Origin: VXYL01 sp963422285
GTDB lineage: Bacteria; Pseudomonadota; Gammaproteobacteria; Pseudomonadales; Azotimanducaceae
NCBI GenBank assembly: GCA_963422285.2
Contig: CAXXJO010000001.1
Span: 310,001 to 374,000 of the forward strand
DNA length: 64,000 nucleotides
Direction: 5' to 3'
Each line of letters starts with the position of its first letter. Position 1 is the first letter of the stretch. Shown here piece after piece: positions 30,368 to 38,536 of the stretch. The notes below the pieces were generated by a model. It made no database searches. It was not told the DNA's origin and saw nothing but the letters and a program-made list of their open reading frames with translations. Both the position numbers and the translations under genes were made by a program.

Positions 30368-30853
30368 CTAGAACTTGAGCAGGGCGATGTCGAGGTCGAG
30401 CAGATCGACCACGCCCACCGCGTTCCAGCCTTTCATGTGACCGGCGCATTCGCCGGGATTGAACACCAGCTGCCCGTGCTCGCACTCGCATCGGTGCATA
30501 TGGGTGTGGCCGTGCAGCGCGAGGTCGTGGCCGTCGCTCGCCACTCCATCAAAGTCCCGCGGGTCGTGGACGACGACGATCCGCCGTCCCCCCCAGTGCA
30601 GTTCCAGCGGCGACTCCTGGAATGTGAAGCCATGCTTGCGGATGCTCGCCTCCAGGGCGTCCCGCTCCACATCGTTGTTGCCGAACACGCCATAGAGCGG
30701 CGCGTCAAGGCCTGCGAAGACGTCGAGCGTTTTCGCCTTGGTGATGTCGCCCGTATGCACCACCCGGGCGACACCTGCGGCGTTGAACAGCGACACGATC
30801 TCGCGGACATTGGCGATATTGTTGTGGGTATCGCTGACAACGCCGATTCTCAC
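30368..30853 (-). CDS. YfcE/MJ0936-type metallophosphoesterase
   Basis: The 161-residue calcineurin-like phosphoesterase has all metal motifs: VVSDTHNN near residue 6, HTGDIT, FGNND, HDP (where relatives often have HG), and GHTHMHR. The family includes YfcE phosphodiesterases that act on cyclic or artificial phosphodiesters; the natural substrate is unclear. It stands alone on the minus strand, convergent with the DUF1499 gene across 146 bases that hold nothing I recognise. Confidence 0.9.
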   Translation of the reverse strand: MRIGVVSDTHNNIANVREIVSLFNAAGVARVVHTGDITKAKTLDVFAGLDAPLYGVFGNNDVERDALEASIRKHGFTFQESPLELHWGGRRIVVVHDPRDFDGVASDGHDLALHGHTHMHRCECEHGQLVFNPGECAGHMKGWNAVGVVDLLDLDIALLKF

Positions 30854-30891
30854 CGCGCTGCCGCCTCACCACGGATCATCGACCATCCCGC

Positions 30892-31014
30892 GGACGACCG
30901 GGAAGCGGCCGCGTCGCCGACGACAACCCCGACCCTCATTATGCGCCACGCTCGCCGTGTTCGATTTCGCGCTAGCGAAAACGGGGACGCCCGCGAAGCG
31001 GTCGCGTCGCCGAC
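30892..31014. repeat. pair of 30-base imperfect direct repeats
   Basis: 30892-30921 and 30985-31014 agree at 27 of 30 positions; their shared core is CGCGTCGCCGAC. The second copy contains CGCGA-AGCGG-TCGCG, able to form a short hairpin. They lie in the 226-base gene-free stretch between the phosphoesterase and thiolase genes, and may be a small dispersed intergenic element. Confidence 0.55.
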
Positions 31015-31079
31015 CTTCATCCAGCCACCATAACGGCACCGAGCGCAGCCGTCCGGTCCCGTTCGAGCTCCTCCCTTGA

Positions 31080-32222
31080 CTAGGCCGCCTGCTCGAGGAT
31101 GTGGATTCCGCAGGCGCTGCCCAAGCCGATCACATGGGTCAGCCCGATGCGCGCGCCTTCCACCTGCCGCTTGCCGGCTTCGCCGCGCAGGTGGGTGGAC
31201 ACCTCGTAGACGTTGGCGATGCCCGTAGCGCCCAGGGGATGGCCCTTGGAGAGCAGGCCGCCGGAGACGTTCACGGGAATGCGCCCGCCGAGCTCCACCT
31301 CGCCGTCGTCGATCAGCCGGCCGGCCTCGCCGTCCTGGCACAGGCCGAGGTTCTCGTAGTGGAGGATCTCGGCGGTGGCGAAACAGTCGTGCAGCTCGAC
31401 GAGATCGATGTCGTCGGGGCCGAGGCCGGCCATCTCGTAGGCTGCCGCCGCGGCTTTGCGGGTGCAGGTGTTGACGTCGGGCATCACCAGATCGCGCTCC
31501 TGCCAGGGATCCGAGGTCAGCACGGAAGCGCGCACCTTGACGGCGCGATCCATCAAGCCGAGCTCGCGGGCTTTCTTCTCCGAGGCGATCACGGCAGCCG
31601 CCGAGCCGTCCACGTTCACCGAACACATGAGCTTGGTGTTGGGGTAGGAGATCATCTCGGCATTCATCACCGTCTCGAGAGGAGTCTCGATCTGGTACAT
31701 GGCCTTGGCGTTCATGGTGGAGTGGTGGTGGTTCTTCACCGACACCTTGGCGAACTGCTCGAAGGTGGTGCCGTGCTGGCGGGCATGCTCCATGCCGGCC
31801 TCGGCGAACACCGACGGCATGGTGCCGGAGCCGAGCAGTCCCTCCTTGGAGATGCCGCGCCCGCTTCCGCCGCCGAGCAGCCCCCTGCCCATCTGTTCGA
31901 CTCCCACGGCCAGCACGAGATCGTACAGCTCCGCCTTCACCGATGTCCAAGCTTCCCGAAACGCGGTAGCGCCAGTGGCGCAGGCGTTGGAGACATTCAC
32001 CACCGGGATGCCCGTCTGCCCGATCTCCTGCAAGATGCGCTGGCCCACCATTCCGCTGGCTTGGCCGAGGTTGCCGCAGTACAGCGCTTGCACGTCCTGG
32101 ATGGTCAGGCCGCAGTCGTCGAGCGCTAGCAACGCCGCTTCCGAGCCGATTTGCGGGACGGTCTTGTCGGGAAACCGTCCGAATTTGATCATGTCCACGC
32201 CGACGATGTACGCGTCCGTCAT
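31080..32222 (-). CDS. thiolase-like (SCP-x/lipid-transfer type) acyltransferase
   Basis: The 380-residue protein has the thiolase fold: the nucleophile Cys in VSNACATGATAF, GVEQMGRG, VELHDCFATAE, and GGLLSKGHPLGATG with the catalytic His; the end has LGSACGIHIL. This order is that of SCP2-type thiolases and lipid-transfer proteins, which cleave or form carbon-carbon bonds on acyl-CoA or steroid-like substrates. The upstream gene, two bases away, encodes its usual DUF35 partner, so the two probably work as one complex. The substrate cannot be read from the sequence. Confidence 0.9.
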   Translation of the reverse strand: MTDAYIVGVDMIKFGRFPDKTVPQIGSEAALLALDDCGLTIQDVQALYCGNLGQASGMVGQRILQEIGQTGIPVVNVSNACATGATAFREAWTSVKAELYDLVLAVGVEQMGRGLLGGGSGRGISKEGLLGSGTMPSVFAEAGMEHARQHGTTFEQFAKVSVKNHHHSTMNAKAMYQIETPLETVMNAEMISYPNTKLMCSVNVDGSAAAVIASEKKARELGLMDRAVKVRASVLTSDPWQERDLVMPDVNTCTRKAAAAAYEMAGLGPDDIDLVELHDCFATAEILHYENLGLCQDGEAGRLIDDGEVELGGRIPVNVSGGLLSKGHPLGATGIANVYEVSTHLRGEAGKRQVEGARIGLTHVIGLGSACGIHILEQAA

Positions 32223-32224
32223 TG

Positions 32225-32650
32225 CTAGTGCTCCTGTGTGCGAGGTTGGAAGAAGTAGGAGAAGTAGGAATTGCCGTCGCCGTCCTTGCGCCCCAAGGCG
32301 TCGCCGTAGACGACTTCCACAGCCATGCCGAAGTCGATCTTGGCGGGATCGGGTTCGACGTTGACGAGGTTGCCCTTCACCGTGCCGCCGCCGTCGAGAT
32401 CGACGATGGCGGAGACGTAGGGCACGTCAATGCCGGGAAACGAGCGATGCACGATGCAGTAGGAGTACAGCTCGCCTCGATTGGACAGCCGCACCGCCCC
32501 CATTCGCCCCCGGGCACCGCACTTCGAGCAGTTGGCCCGTTCGCCCAGGAACATCGCCCCGCAGGCACCGCAGCGATGCCCTTCAAGGTACGGGCCGCCG
32601 CCGTCGGGATTCTTCAGAAATCCGACGGCGGGCAAAGGTTTGTCTGACAT
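32225..32650 (-). CDS. Zn-ribbon OB-fold (DUF35) acyl-CoA binding partner protein
   Basis: The 141-residue protein has an N-terminal rubredoxin-like zinc ribbon (CGAC, then CSKC) and a C-terminal OB fold (GELYSYCIVHRSFPGIDVPY, GTVKGNLVNVEPD, FGMAVEVVYGDA). DUF35 proteins bind acyl-CoA and scaffold SCP-x thiolases, aldolases or HMG-CoA synthase. The ATG at 32650 is chosen because GGAGGGG precedes it and the family starts here; an in-frame start ten codons upstream is less likely. Confidence 0.9.
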   Translation of the reverse strand: MSDKPLPAVGFLKNPDGGGPYLEGHRCGACGAMFLGERANCSKCGARGRMGAVRLSNRGELYSYCIVHRSFPGIDVPYVSAIVDLDGGGTVKGNLVNVEPDPAKIDFGMAVEVVYGDALGRKDGDGNSYFSYFFQPRTQEH

Positions 32651-32959
32651 CTGCGCCCCTCCAAGCGAAGCCCTGAGCATGTCGTGTTCCGGCCTTCAGG
32701 TCAACAGCCCTTTGCCGAGTCTTGCAGCACACCCTGCAATTCCGCCCGCCTGTACGGCCACCTCGCCTGTTCGGATGGCGGTCCGCACCTGCACGGCGCT
32801 GTAGAAGCAGTAGGAGCGAGCGCCCGAACCTCACAGGAAGCGTCTGGCAGCCGTGGCTCCAATCCTTGCAGCCGGATGCGTCCTCGTCCGCTCTTATCAC
32901 GGGCGTGAACTGCGGCGATCCACGGAGCTTGCGGGAATACGCTTGCCCAGGCAACGGCC
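32651..32959. other. gene-free stretch upstream of the DUF35-thiolase pair
   Basis: No protein family is visible on either strand. A -35-like TTGACC on the minus strand (32699-32704) may belong to the DUF35-thiolase promoter, but I see no good -10 with it. Confidence 0.4.
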
Positions 32960-33979
32960 TCAGACTCCCAGCCGCTTGTGCATGATCGGGCTGGTGGTGG
33001 TGTATTGCAGATGCACCTTCTCGTCCGGGTTCAGGCGCGCCTTGACGGCGAATGCGGCCAGCGCGGCTTCGTGGAAGCCGGACAGGATGAGCTTCTTCTT
33101 GCCCGGATAGGTGGCGATGTCGCCAATGGCGTAGATGCCGGGAACGCTGGTCTCGAAGCGTTCGGTGTCGGTGGGAATCTGGTTCTTGTCCAGTTCCATG
33201 CCCCACTCGGCGATGGGGCCGAGCTTCGGCGACAAGCCGAAGAAGACCAGGGCGTGGTCGATGGCGAGGCGGGTGACGGATTCGTCGGTGTGGCGGATGT
33301 GCAGGCGTTCCAGGATGCCGTCGGCGGCCTCGAAGTCCACGCAGTTGCCCACCAGGAACGTCACAAGGCCCTCGGCTTCAAGGGCTCGCATTCGCGCCAC
33401 TGTGGCCGATGCGGCCCGGAAGCGGTCGCTGCGGTGAACGAGAGTCAGCGATTTCGCCTCCCGGGCGAGTTCCACGGTCCAGTCGAAGGCCGAGTCGCCG
33501 CCGCCGAGCACCAGCAGGTTCTTGCCGTGGTGGGCGGCCGGATCGCGTACGCGATAGAACACCTGGCGGTCGACGAACTCGTCGATGCCGGCTACGCGCA
33601 ACGGCATGGGCTGGAAGGAACCGACGCCGCCGGCCACGATCACCGCCCCGGCATCGAGTTCCTCGCCTTGGCTGGTGGCGACGCGGAAGCGTCCGTGGTC
33701 GAGGGCTTCCACCTCGGTCACTTGGCTGTCCAGATGGAAGCCTGGATCGAAAGGGCGAATCTGCGCAAGCAGCCGATCCACCAGTTCCTGGGCGCTGCAC
33801 ACCGGCACTGCCGGGATGTCGTAGATGGGCTTGTCCGGGTACAGCTCCGCGCACTGGCCGCCGGGCGCTGGCAGCGCATCGACGATGTGCGCTTCAATGC
33901 CTAGCAGTCCGAGCTCGAAAACCTGAAACAGTCCGCATGGGCCGGCGCCCACGATGACGACATCGGTGCGAATGGTCAA
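32960..33979 (-). CDS. ferredoxin/flavodoxin-NADP+ reductase, thioredoxin-reductase-like
   Basis: The 339-residue flavoprotein has the FAD motif VIVGAGPCGLF near residue 9, APGGQCAELYPDKPIYDIP, the NADP motif LVLGGGDSAFDW, and the FAD-binding VPGIYAIGDIATYPGKKKLI near the C-terminus. It lacks the CxxC of thioredoxin reductases, which marks the ferredoxin-NADP reductase branch. It starts at a TTG that overlaps the cysNC stop (TTGA), so it is the third gene of the cysD-cysNC operon. It may therefore feed electrons from NADPH to a ferredoxin used in sulfate or sulfite reduction; that link is inference. Confidence 0.9.
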   Translation of the reverse strand: MTIRTDVVIVGAGPCGLFQVFELGLLGIEAHIVDALPAPGGQCAELYPDKPIYDIPAVPVCSAQELVDRLLAQIRPFDPGFHLDSQVTEVEALDHGRFRVATSQGEELDAGAVIVAGGVGSFQPMPLRVAGIDEFVDRQVFYRVRDPAAHHGKNLLVLGGGDSAFDWTVELAREAKSLTLVHRSDRFRAASATVARMRALEAEGLVTFLVGNCVDFEAADGILERLHIRHTDESVTRLAIDHALVFFGLSPKLGPIAEWGMELDKNQIPTDTERFETSVPGIYAIGDIATYPGKKKLILSGFHEAALAAFAVKARLNPDEKVHLQYTTTSPIMHKRLGV

Positions 33980-35946
33980 CGCTTCCTCCCGGTTGCTGCG
34001 CCGGCATGGCCGGCTTGGTGAATGAATCTCCTGCTGTACAGCAGTTGGACGATGCGCTCGGCGCAGGTCTCGATGTCCAGATTGTCTGTCGACAGCACCA
34101 GATCCGGCACCGCTGGCTCCTCGAAGGTGGAACTGACACCGGGCACGTTGGCCGCTTCGCCCCGTTCGGCGGCGGCGTACAGGCCGTCCTCGTCGCGCTC
34201 CTTCAGCACCGTCAGCGGCGCCCTCAGAAACACTTCCAGGAAACGCTCGCCACCGATGGCTTGGCGCGCCCGCTCGCGCACCGCTTCCTCGGGGGCGACG
34301 AAGGCAGTCAGGCAGATCAGTCCAGCGTCGTTCATCAGCCGCGCGGTTTCCGCGGCGCGACGGATGTTCTCGGAGCGCTCCCCGGCGGAGAAGCCGAGGT
34401 CCCGGCTCATGCCCAAGCGAAAGCTTTGGCCATCGAGCACGGTGGCCAAGCGTCCGGCGTCAAACAACTTGCGCTCGACGGCGTGGGCGATGACGGTCTT
34501 GCCGGACTTGGCGAGGCCGGTGAGCAGCACCGTCGCCGGGCGCTGTCCCAGCCGTGCCTCGCGCTCGTCGCTGCCGACCCGGCTGATCGCAGCGAGCAGC
34601 TCGCCGTGGGGCACCTCGTCCCAAGCCGCGGCGGCAAGCGAACCACCCGGAGGCAGCGCCATGCCGGCACCGACGGTGGCGTTGGTGATGCGATCGATGA
34701 CGATGAAGCCGCCCAGGCCGCGGTTGACCGAATACGGATCGAAGACGATGGGTTCGGCCGCCGCCAGCTCGGCACGGCCGATCTCGTTGAAGGCCAGAGT
34801 GTCCGCCGGTTCGTGGCGCAGGGTGTCCACGTCCACTCGGTAGCGAATGGCTTGGATGTGGCCGGACACCTGCCGCGCACCCTGCTTGACGAGATACTCG
34901 CGCCCCGGCCGCAGCGGCTCCTCGGCCATCCATACCAAGGTGGCGTCGATGCGATCGGCGATGTGCGGCAGTTCGGTGGCCGAGGCGAGCACGTCGCCGC
35001 GGCTGATGTCCAGCTCGTCCGCCAGGGTCAGAGTCACCGCCAGCGGCGCGAACGCCTCGTCGAGGTCGCCGTCCATGGTGACGATGCGCTCGACCGTGGA
35101 TTTCTTCCCCGACGGCAGCGCCACCACCTCGTCGCCGGGCCGCACCACGCCGCCGGCCACCGAGCCGCTGTAGCCGCGGAAACTGGCGTCCGGACGGTTG
35201 ACGTACTGCACCGGCAGCCGGAAATGCTCCACCTCCTTGTCGGCGGCGACATGGATGGTCTCCAGCAGGTGCATCAGCGTCGCGCCCTGGTACCAGGGCA
35301 TGTTGGCCGATTGCTCCACCACGTTGTCGCCGTGCAGCGCCGAGAGGGGAATGAAGTGCAGGTCGTCCACGGCCAGTTGCGCGACGAAGGCGTAGTAGTC
35401 GGCATGGATGGCGTCGAACACGGATTCGGCATAGCCCACCGCGTCCATCTTGTTCACCGCCGCGATCAGGTGGCGAATGCCCAGCAGCCGGGCGATGAAG
35501 GTATGCCGCCGGGTCTGCGGCAAAACACCGTGGCGGGCGTCGATGAGGATGACGGCCACATCGCAGGTGGAGGCGCCGGTGGCCATGTTGCGGGTGTACT
35601 GCTCGTGGCCCGGCGTGTCGGCGATGATGAACTTGCGCTTGGCGGTGGAGAAGTAGCGGTAGGCCACGTCGATGGTGATGCCCTGCTCGCGCTCGGCCTG
35701 CAGGCCGTCCACCAGCAGCGCCAGGTCCACGCCGTCGCGCTGGGTGCCTACGGTCTTGCTGTCGCGGCGGATGGCGTCCAGCTGGTCCTCGTAGATCATC
35801 TTCGAGTCGTGCAGCAGGCGGCCGATGAGCGTGCTCTTGCCGTCGTCGACGCTGCCGCAGGTGAGGAACTTGAGGATATCCTTGCGCTCGTGCTGCGCCA
35901 AGTAGGCATGGATGTCCGCGGCGATGAGAGACGATTGGTGGGACAT
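33976..35946 (-). CDS. cysNC: bifunctional sulfate adenylyltransferase subunit 1 / APS-kinase-like protein
   Basis: The first 450 residues are the CysN GTPase: FLTCGSVDDGKSTLIGRLL, GITIDVAYRYF, IADTPGHEQYTRNM, AVNKMDAV. CysN uses GTP hydrolysis to drive APS synthesis by CysD. From about residue 470 a CysC-like kinase domain follows, with P-loop GLAKSGKT, LDGQSFRLGMSRDLGFS, RSENIRRAAE and FVAPEEAVRERA. Compared with canonical CysC, the DGDN motif is DGQS and the SPYR serine is replaced, so kinase activity is uncertain; related CysNC proteins with such sequences exist. It starts nine bases after cysD. Confidence 0.93.
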   Translation of the reverse strand: MSHQSSLIAADIHAYLAQHERKDILKFLTCGSVDDGKSTLIGRLLHDSKMIYEDQLDAIRRDSKTVGTQRDGVDLALLVDGLQAEREQGITIDVAYRYFSTAKRKFIIADTPGHEQYTRNMATGASTCDVAVILIDARHGVLPQTRRHTFIARLLGIRHLIAAVNKMDAVGYAESVFDAIHADYYAFVAQLAVDDLHFIPLSALHGDNVVEQSANMPWYQGATLMHLLETIHVAADKEVEHFRLPVQYVNRPDASFRGYSGSVAGGVVRPGDEVVALPSGKKSTVERIVTMDGDLDEAFAPLAVTLTLADELDISRGDVLASATELPHIADRIDATLVWMAEEPLRPGREYLVKQGARQVSGHIQAIRYRVDVDTLRHEPADTLAFNEIGRAELAAAEPIVFDPYSVNRGLGGFIVIDRITNATVGAGMALPPGGSLAAAAWDEVPHGELLAAISRVGSDEREARLGQRPATVLLTGLAKSGKTVIAHAVERKLFDAGRLATVLDGQSFRLGMSRDLGFSAGERSENIRRAAETARLMNDAGLICLTAFVAPEEAVRERARQAIGGERFLEVFLRAPLTVLKERDEDGLYAAAERGEAANVPGVSSTFEEPAVPDLVLSTDNLDIETCAERIVQLLYSRRFIHQAGHAGAATGRKR

Positions 35947-35955
35947 GGCAGGGGA

Positions 35956-36861
35956 TCAGAAGTAGCCTTCGCGCTTCTTCTGTTCCATGGAGCCGGTGGC
36001 GTCGTAGTCAATCAGCCGGCCCTGGCGCTCGGAGTGGGTGGCGATCAGCATCTCCTGGATGATCTCCGGCAGCGTCGCCGCCGCCGATTCGATGGCGCCG
36101 GACAGCGGATAGCAGCCCAGGGTGCGGAAGCGCACCGAGCGCAGTTCGGGCGTTTCCCCCGCCGCCAGCTGCATGCGCTCGTCGTCCACCATGATGAGCG
36201 TGCCGTCGCGTTCCACCACCGGGCGCGGGGCGGCGAAGTACAGCGGCACGATGTCGATGCCTTCCAGGTAGATGTACTGCCAGACGTCCAGTTCGGTCCA
36301 ATTGGACAGCGGGAAGACGCGCACTTCCTCGCCGGGATCGATATTGCCGTTGTAGAGATTCCACAGTTCCGGGCGCTGGTTCTTCGGATCCCAGCGATGG
36401 TTGGCGTCGCGCACCGAATAGACGCGCTCCTTGGCCCGGGACTTCTCTTCATCCCGGCGAGCGCCGCCGAAGCAGGCGTCGAAGCCGTATTCGTCGAGGG
36501 CGTCCTTGAGCGCCTGGGTCTTCATGATGTCGGTGTACTTCTTGCTGCCGTAGGTGAACGGCGTGACGTTGTCGGCGCGACCTTGCTCGTTGGTGTGGAC
36601 GATGAGTTCGAGGTTCAGATCCCGGGCGATGCGATCGCGGAAGGCGATCATGTCGCGGAACTTCCAAGTAGTGTCCACATGCAGCAGCGGAAACGGCAGC
36701 GGGCCGGGATGGAACGCCTTGCGCGCCAGATGCAGCAGCACCGAGGAATCCTTGCCAATGGAGTAGAGCAGCACCGGCCGCTCGAACTCCGCCGCCACCT
36801 CGCGGATGATGTGGATGCTTTCCGCTTGCAGCTGCTGCAAGTGGGTAAGTGTGGTTCCCAT
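35956..36861 (-). CDS. cysD: sulfate adenylyltransferase subunit 2
   Basis: CysD is the ATP-sulfurylase catalytic subunit that makes APS from sulfate and ATP. The 301-residue protein (E. coli 302) has the PP-loop in LLYSIGKDSSVLLHLA, FGGARRDEEKSRAKER, NIDPGEEVRVFPLSNWTELD and the C-terminal GSMEQKKREGYF. The ATG at 36861 matches the family start; the longer in-frame extension upstream is out of family. First gene of cysD-cysNC-ferredoxin reductase. Confidence 0.96.
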   Translation of the reverse strand: MGTTLTHLQQLQAESIHIIREVAAEFERPVLLYSIGKDSSVLLHLARKAFHPGPLPFPLLHVDTTWKFRDMIAFRDRIARDLNLELIVHTNEQGRADNVTPFTYGSKKYTDIMKTQALKDALDEYGFDACFGGARRDEEKSRAKERVYSVRDANHRWDPKNQRPELWNLYNGNIDPGEEVRVFPLSNWTELDVWQYIYLEGIDIVPLYFAAPRPVVERDGTLIMVDDERMQLAAGETPELRSVRFRTLGCYPLSGAIESAAATLPEIIQEMLIATHSERQGRLIDYDATGSMEQKKREGYF

Positions 36862-36912
36862 TGGTTTCCGGCGGCGGCGAGTCGGGAGAATCGGCAATGT
36901 CTGGGAACGTCT

Positions 36913-36942
36913 ATTGTAGAAGTTTGGCCAGCAATGCTCCAA
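36913..36942 (-). promoter_or_regulatory. putative cysD promoter
   Basis: On the minus strand TTGGAG (36937-36942) and TACAAT (36913-36918) are 18 bases apart, the -10 matching five of six. It is about 52 bases before the start. Just upstream, GTCGAT and ATCGAC (36943-36962) form an inverted repeat with an eight-base centre that could bind a regulator such as a CysB-type protein. Confidence 0.45.
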
Positions 36943-37039
36943 GTCGATGTGGTTATATCGACAAGCCAACCAGCCCGGCGGACGGCAGCGGTTCGTTCGC
37001 CGAAACCGGTCGCGCGGCGGCGTCGGCCGCCTGCCGCAA

Positions 37040-38536
37040 TCAGCCCAGCGCGGCCCGCAGCAGTTCGTTCACCTGCCGAGGATTGGCCTTGCCGGCGGTG
37101 GTCTTCATCACCTGGCCGACGAAGAAGCCAAGCACCTTCGTCTTGCCGGCACGATACTGCGCCGCTTGCTCTGGATGGGCGTCCAGCACTGTTCGCACCA
37201 GCGCCGCGAGCTCGGCGCTGTCGCTGACCTGCCGCAAGCCCCGGTTTTCGATCAGCACATCGACGACGCCACCGCTGTCCGCCAGGCGGAAACCGCCGCC
37301 CGGAACGACGCCACTTCTATCGCGGTCGTCGGTTCGGTCCCGTGCGCCTTCGTGCCAGAGCGTCTCGAACAGCGACTTGGCGGTCTTGCCGGACACGGTT
37401 GCGTCCTCGATGCGTTCGATCAGCCGCCCCAGCTGGGCTGGCGGCACCGGGATGTCGGCGATGTCCTTCTGGTCCCGGCGCAAAGCCGCGGCCACCTCGC
37501 CCATAACCCAGTTCGCCGCCGTCTTGGGCTTGCCGCAGGCCGCCGCCACGGCCTCGAAATAGGCGGCGACAGCCGGATCGGCGACCAGCCAACGGGCATC
37601 GTAGTCCACTAGGCCCAGTTCCCGAACATAGCGTTCGCGCTTGGCCGCGGGCAGTTCCGGCAGGGCGGCGCGGCAGGCGTCGAGCATGGCCGGGGCGACC
37701 GCCACGGGCAGCAGGTCCGGATCCGGGAAGTAGCGGTAGTCCTCGGACTGCTCCTTGCCGCGCATGGGGCGCGTCTCGCGCCGGGCGGAATCGTACAGCA
37801 GCGTTTGGCGTTCAACCGCCTTGCCGGATTCCAGCAGGTCGATCTGGCGACCGATCTCGAAATCCAATGCCTGCTCCAGGAAGCGGAACGAGTTGAGGTT
37901 CTTGATCTCCGTGCGCTCGCCGAGCTCGGCGCCGGGGCGGCGCACCGAGACATTGGCGTCGCAGCGCATGGAGCCTTCGTTCAGGTTGCCGTCGCAGATG
38001 CCGAGATAGCGCACCAGCGCATGCAGGGCGCGGAAGTAGCCGACGGCTTCCGCCGGCGTCGCCAGCTGGGGTTCGCTGACGACCTCCAGCAGCGGAGTGC
38101 CGGCGCGGTTCAGGTCGATGCCGGTTTGGCCAGCGTAGTCTTCGTGCAGGGACTTGCCGGCGTCTTCCTCCAGGTGGGCGCGGGTCAGATCGATGCGCTT
38201 GCCGGCGATGTCGAGGTGGCCGCCGCGGACGATGGGCTGGTCGAGCTGGCTGATCTGGTAGCCCTTGGGCAGATCTGGATAGAAGTAGTTCTTGCGATCG
38301 AAGCGGCTGCGCTCGGCGATGCGCCCCTCTACTGCGAGACCGAACAGCACGGCCATGCGCACGGCGTTGGCATTCAGCACCGGCAGCACGCCCGGCAGCG
38401 CCAAGTCTACCGGGCAGGCCTGGGTATTGGGCGCCGCCCCGAAGGCGTTGGCGGCACCAGAGAACAGCTTGGAGCGGGTCTTCAGCTGGACGTGGACTTC
38501 AAGGCCGATGACGCTCTCCCAGACGGCTTCCGTCAT
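37040..38536 (-). CDS. gatB: aspartyl/glutamyl-tRNA amidotransferase subunit B
   Basis: GatB activates the Glu or Asp on misacylated tRNA-Gln or tRNA-Asn before GatA-derived ammonia amidates it. The 498-residue protein has VIGLEVHVQL, FDRKNYFYPDLPKGYQISQ, DLNRAGTPLLEVVSEP, GSMRCDANVSVR, TEIKNLNSFRFL, EDYRYFPDPDLLPV, and the C-terminal YqeY-like tail. It is about 20 residues longer than usual because of an Asp/Arg/Gly-rich insertion after LWHEG. The start overlaps the gatA stop (ATGA). Confidence 0.96.
   Translation of the reverse strand: MTEAVWESVIGLEVHVQLKTRSKLFSGAANAFGAAPNTQACPVDLALPGVLPVLNANAVRMAVLFGLAVEGRIAERSRFDRKNYFYPDLPKGYQISQLDQPIVRGGHLDIAGKRIDLTRAHLEEDAGKSLHEDYAGQTGIDLNRAGTPLLEVVSEPQLATPAEAVGYFRALHALVRYLGICDGNLNEGSMRCDANVSVRRPGAELGERTEIKNLNSFRFLEQALDFEIGRQIDLLESGKAVERQTLLYDSARRETRPMRGKEQSEDYRYFPDPDLLPVAVAPAMLDACRAALPELPAAKRERYVRELGLVDYDARWLVADPAVAAYFEAVAAACGKPKTAANWVMGEVAAALRRDQKDIADIPVPPAQLGRLIERIEDATVSGKTAKSLFETLWHEGARDRTDDRDRSGVVPGGGFRLADSGGVVDVLIENRGLRQVSDSAELAALVRTVLDAHPEQAAQYRAGKTKVLGFFVGQVMKTTAGKANPRQVNELLRAALG

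Noticed and set aside
34006..37227. 1073-codon open frame on the plus strand opposite cysNC and cysD
   Set aside because: Its product has no family motif, and it is fully antisense to two conserved genes in the same codon phase, a known artefact of high GC.
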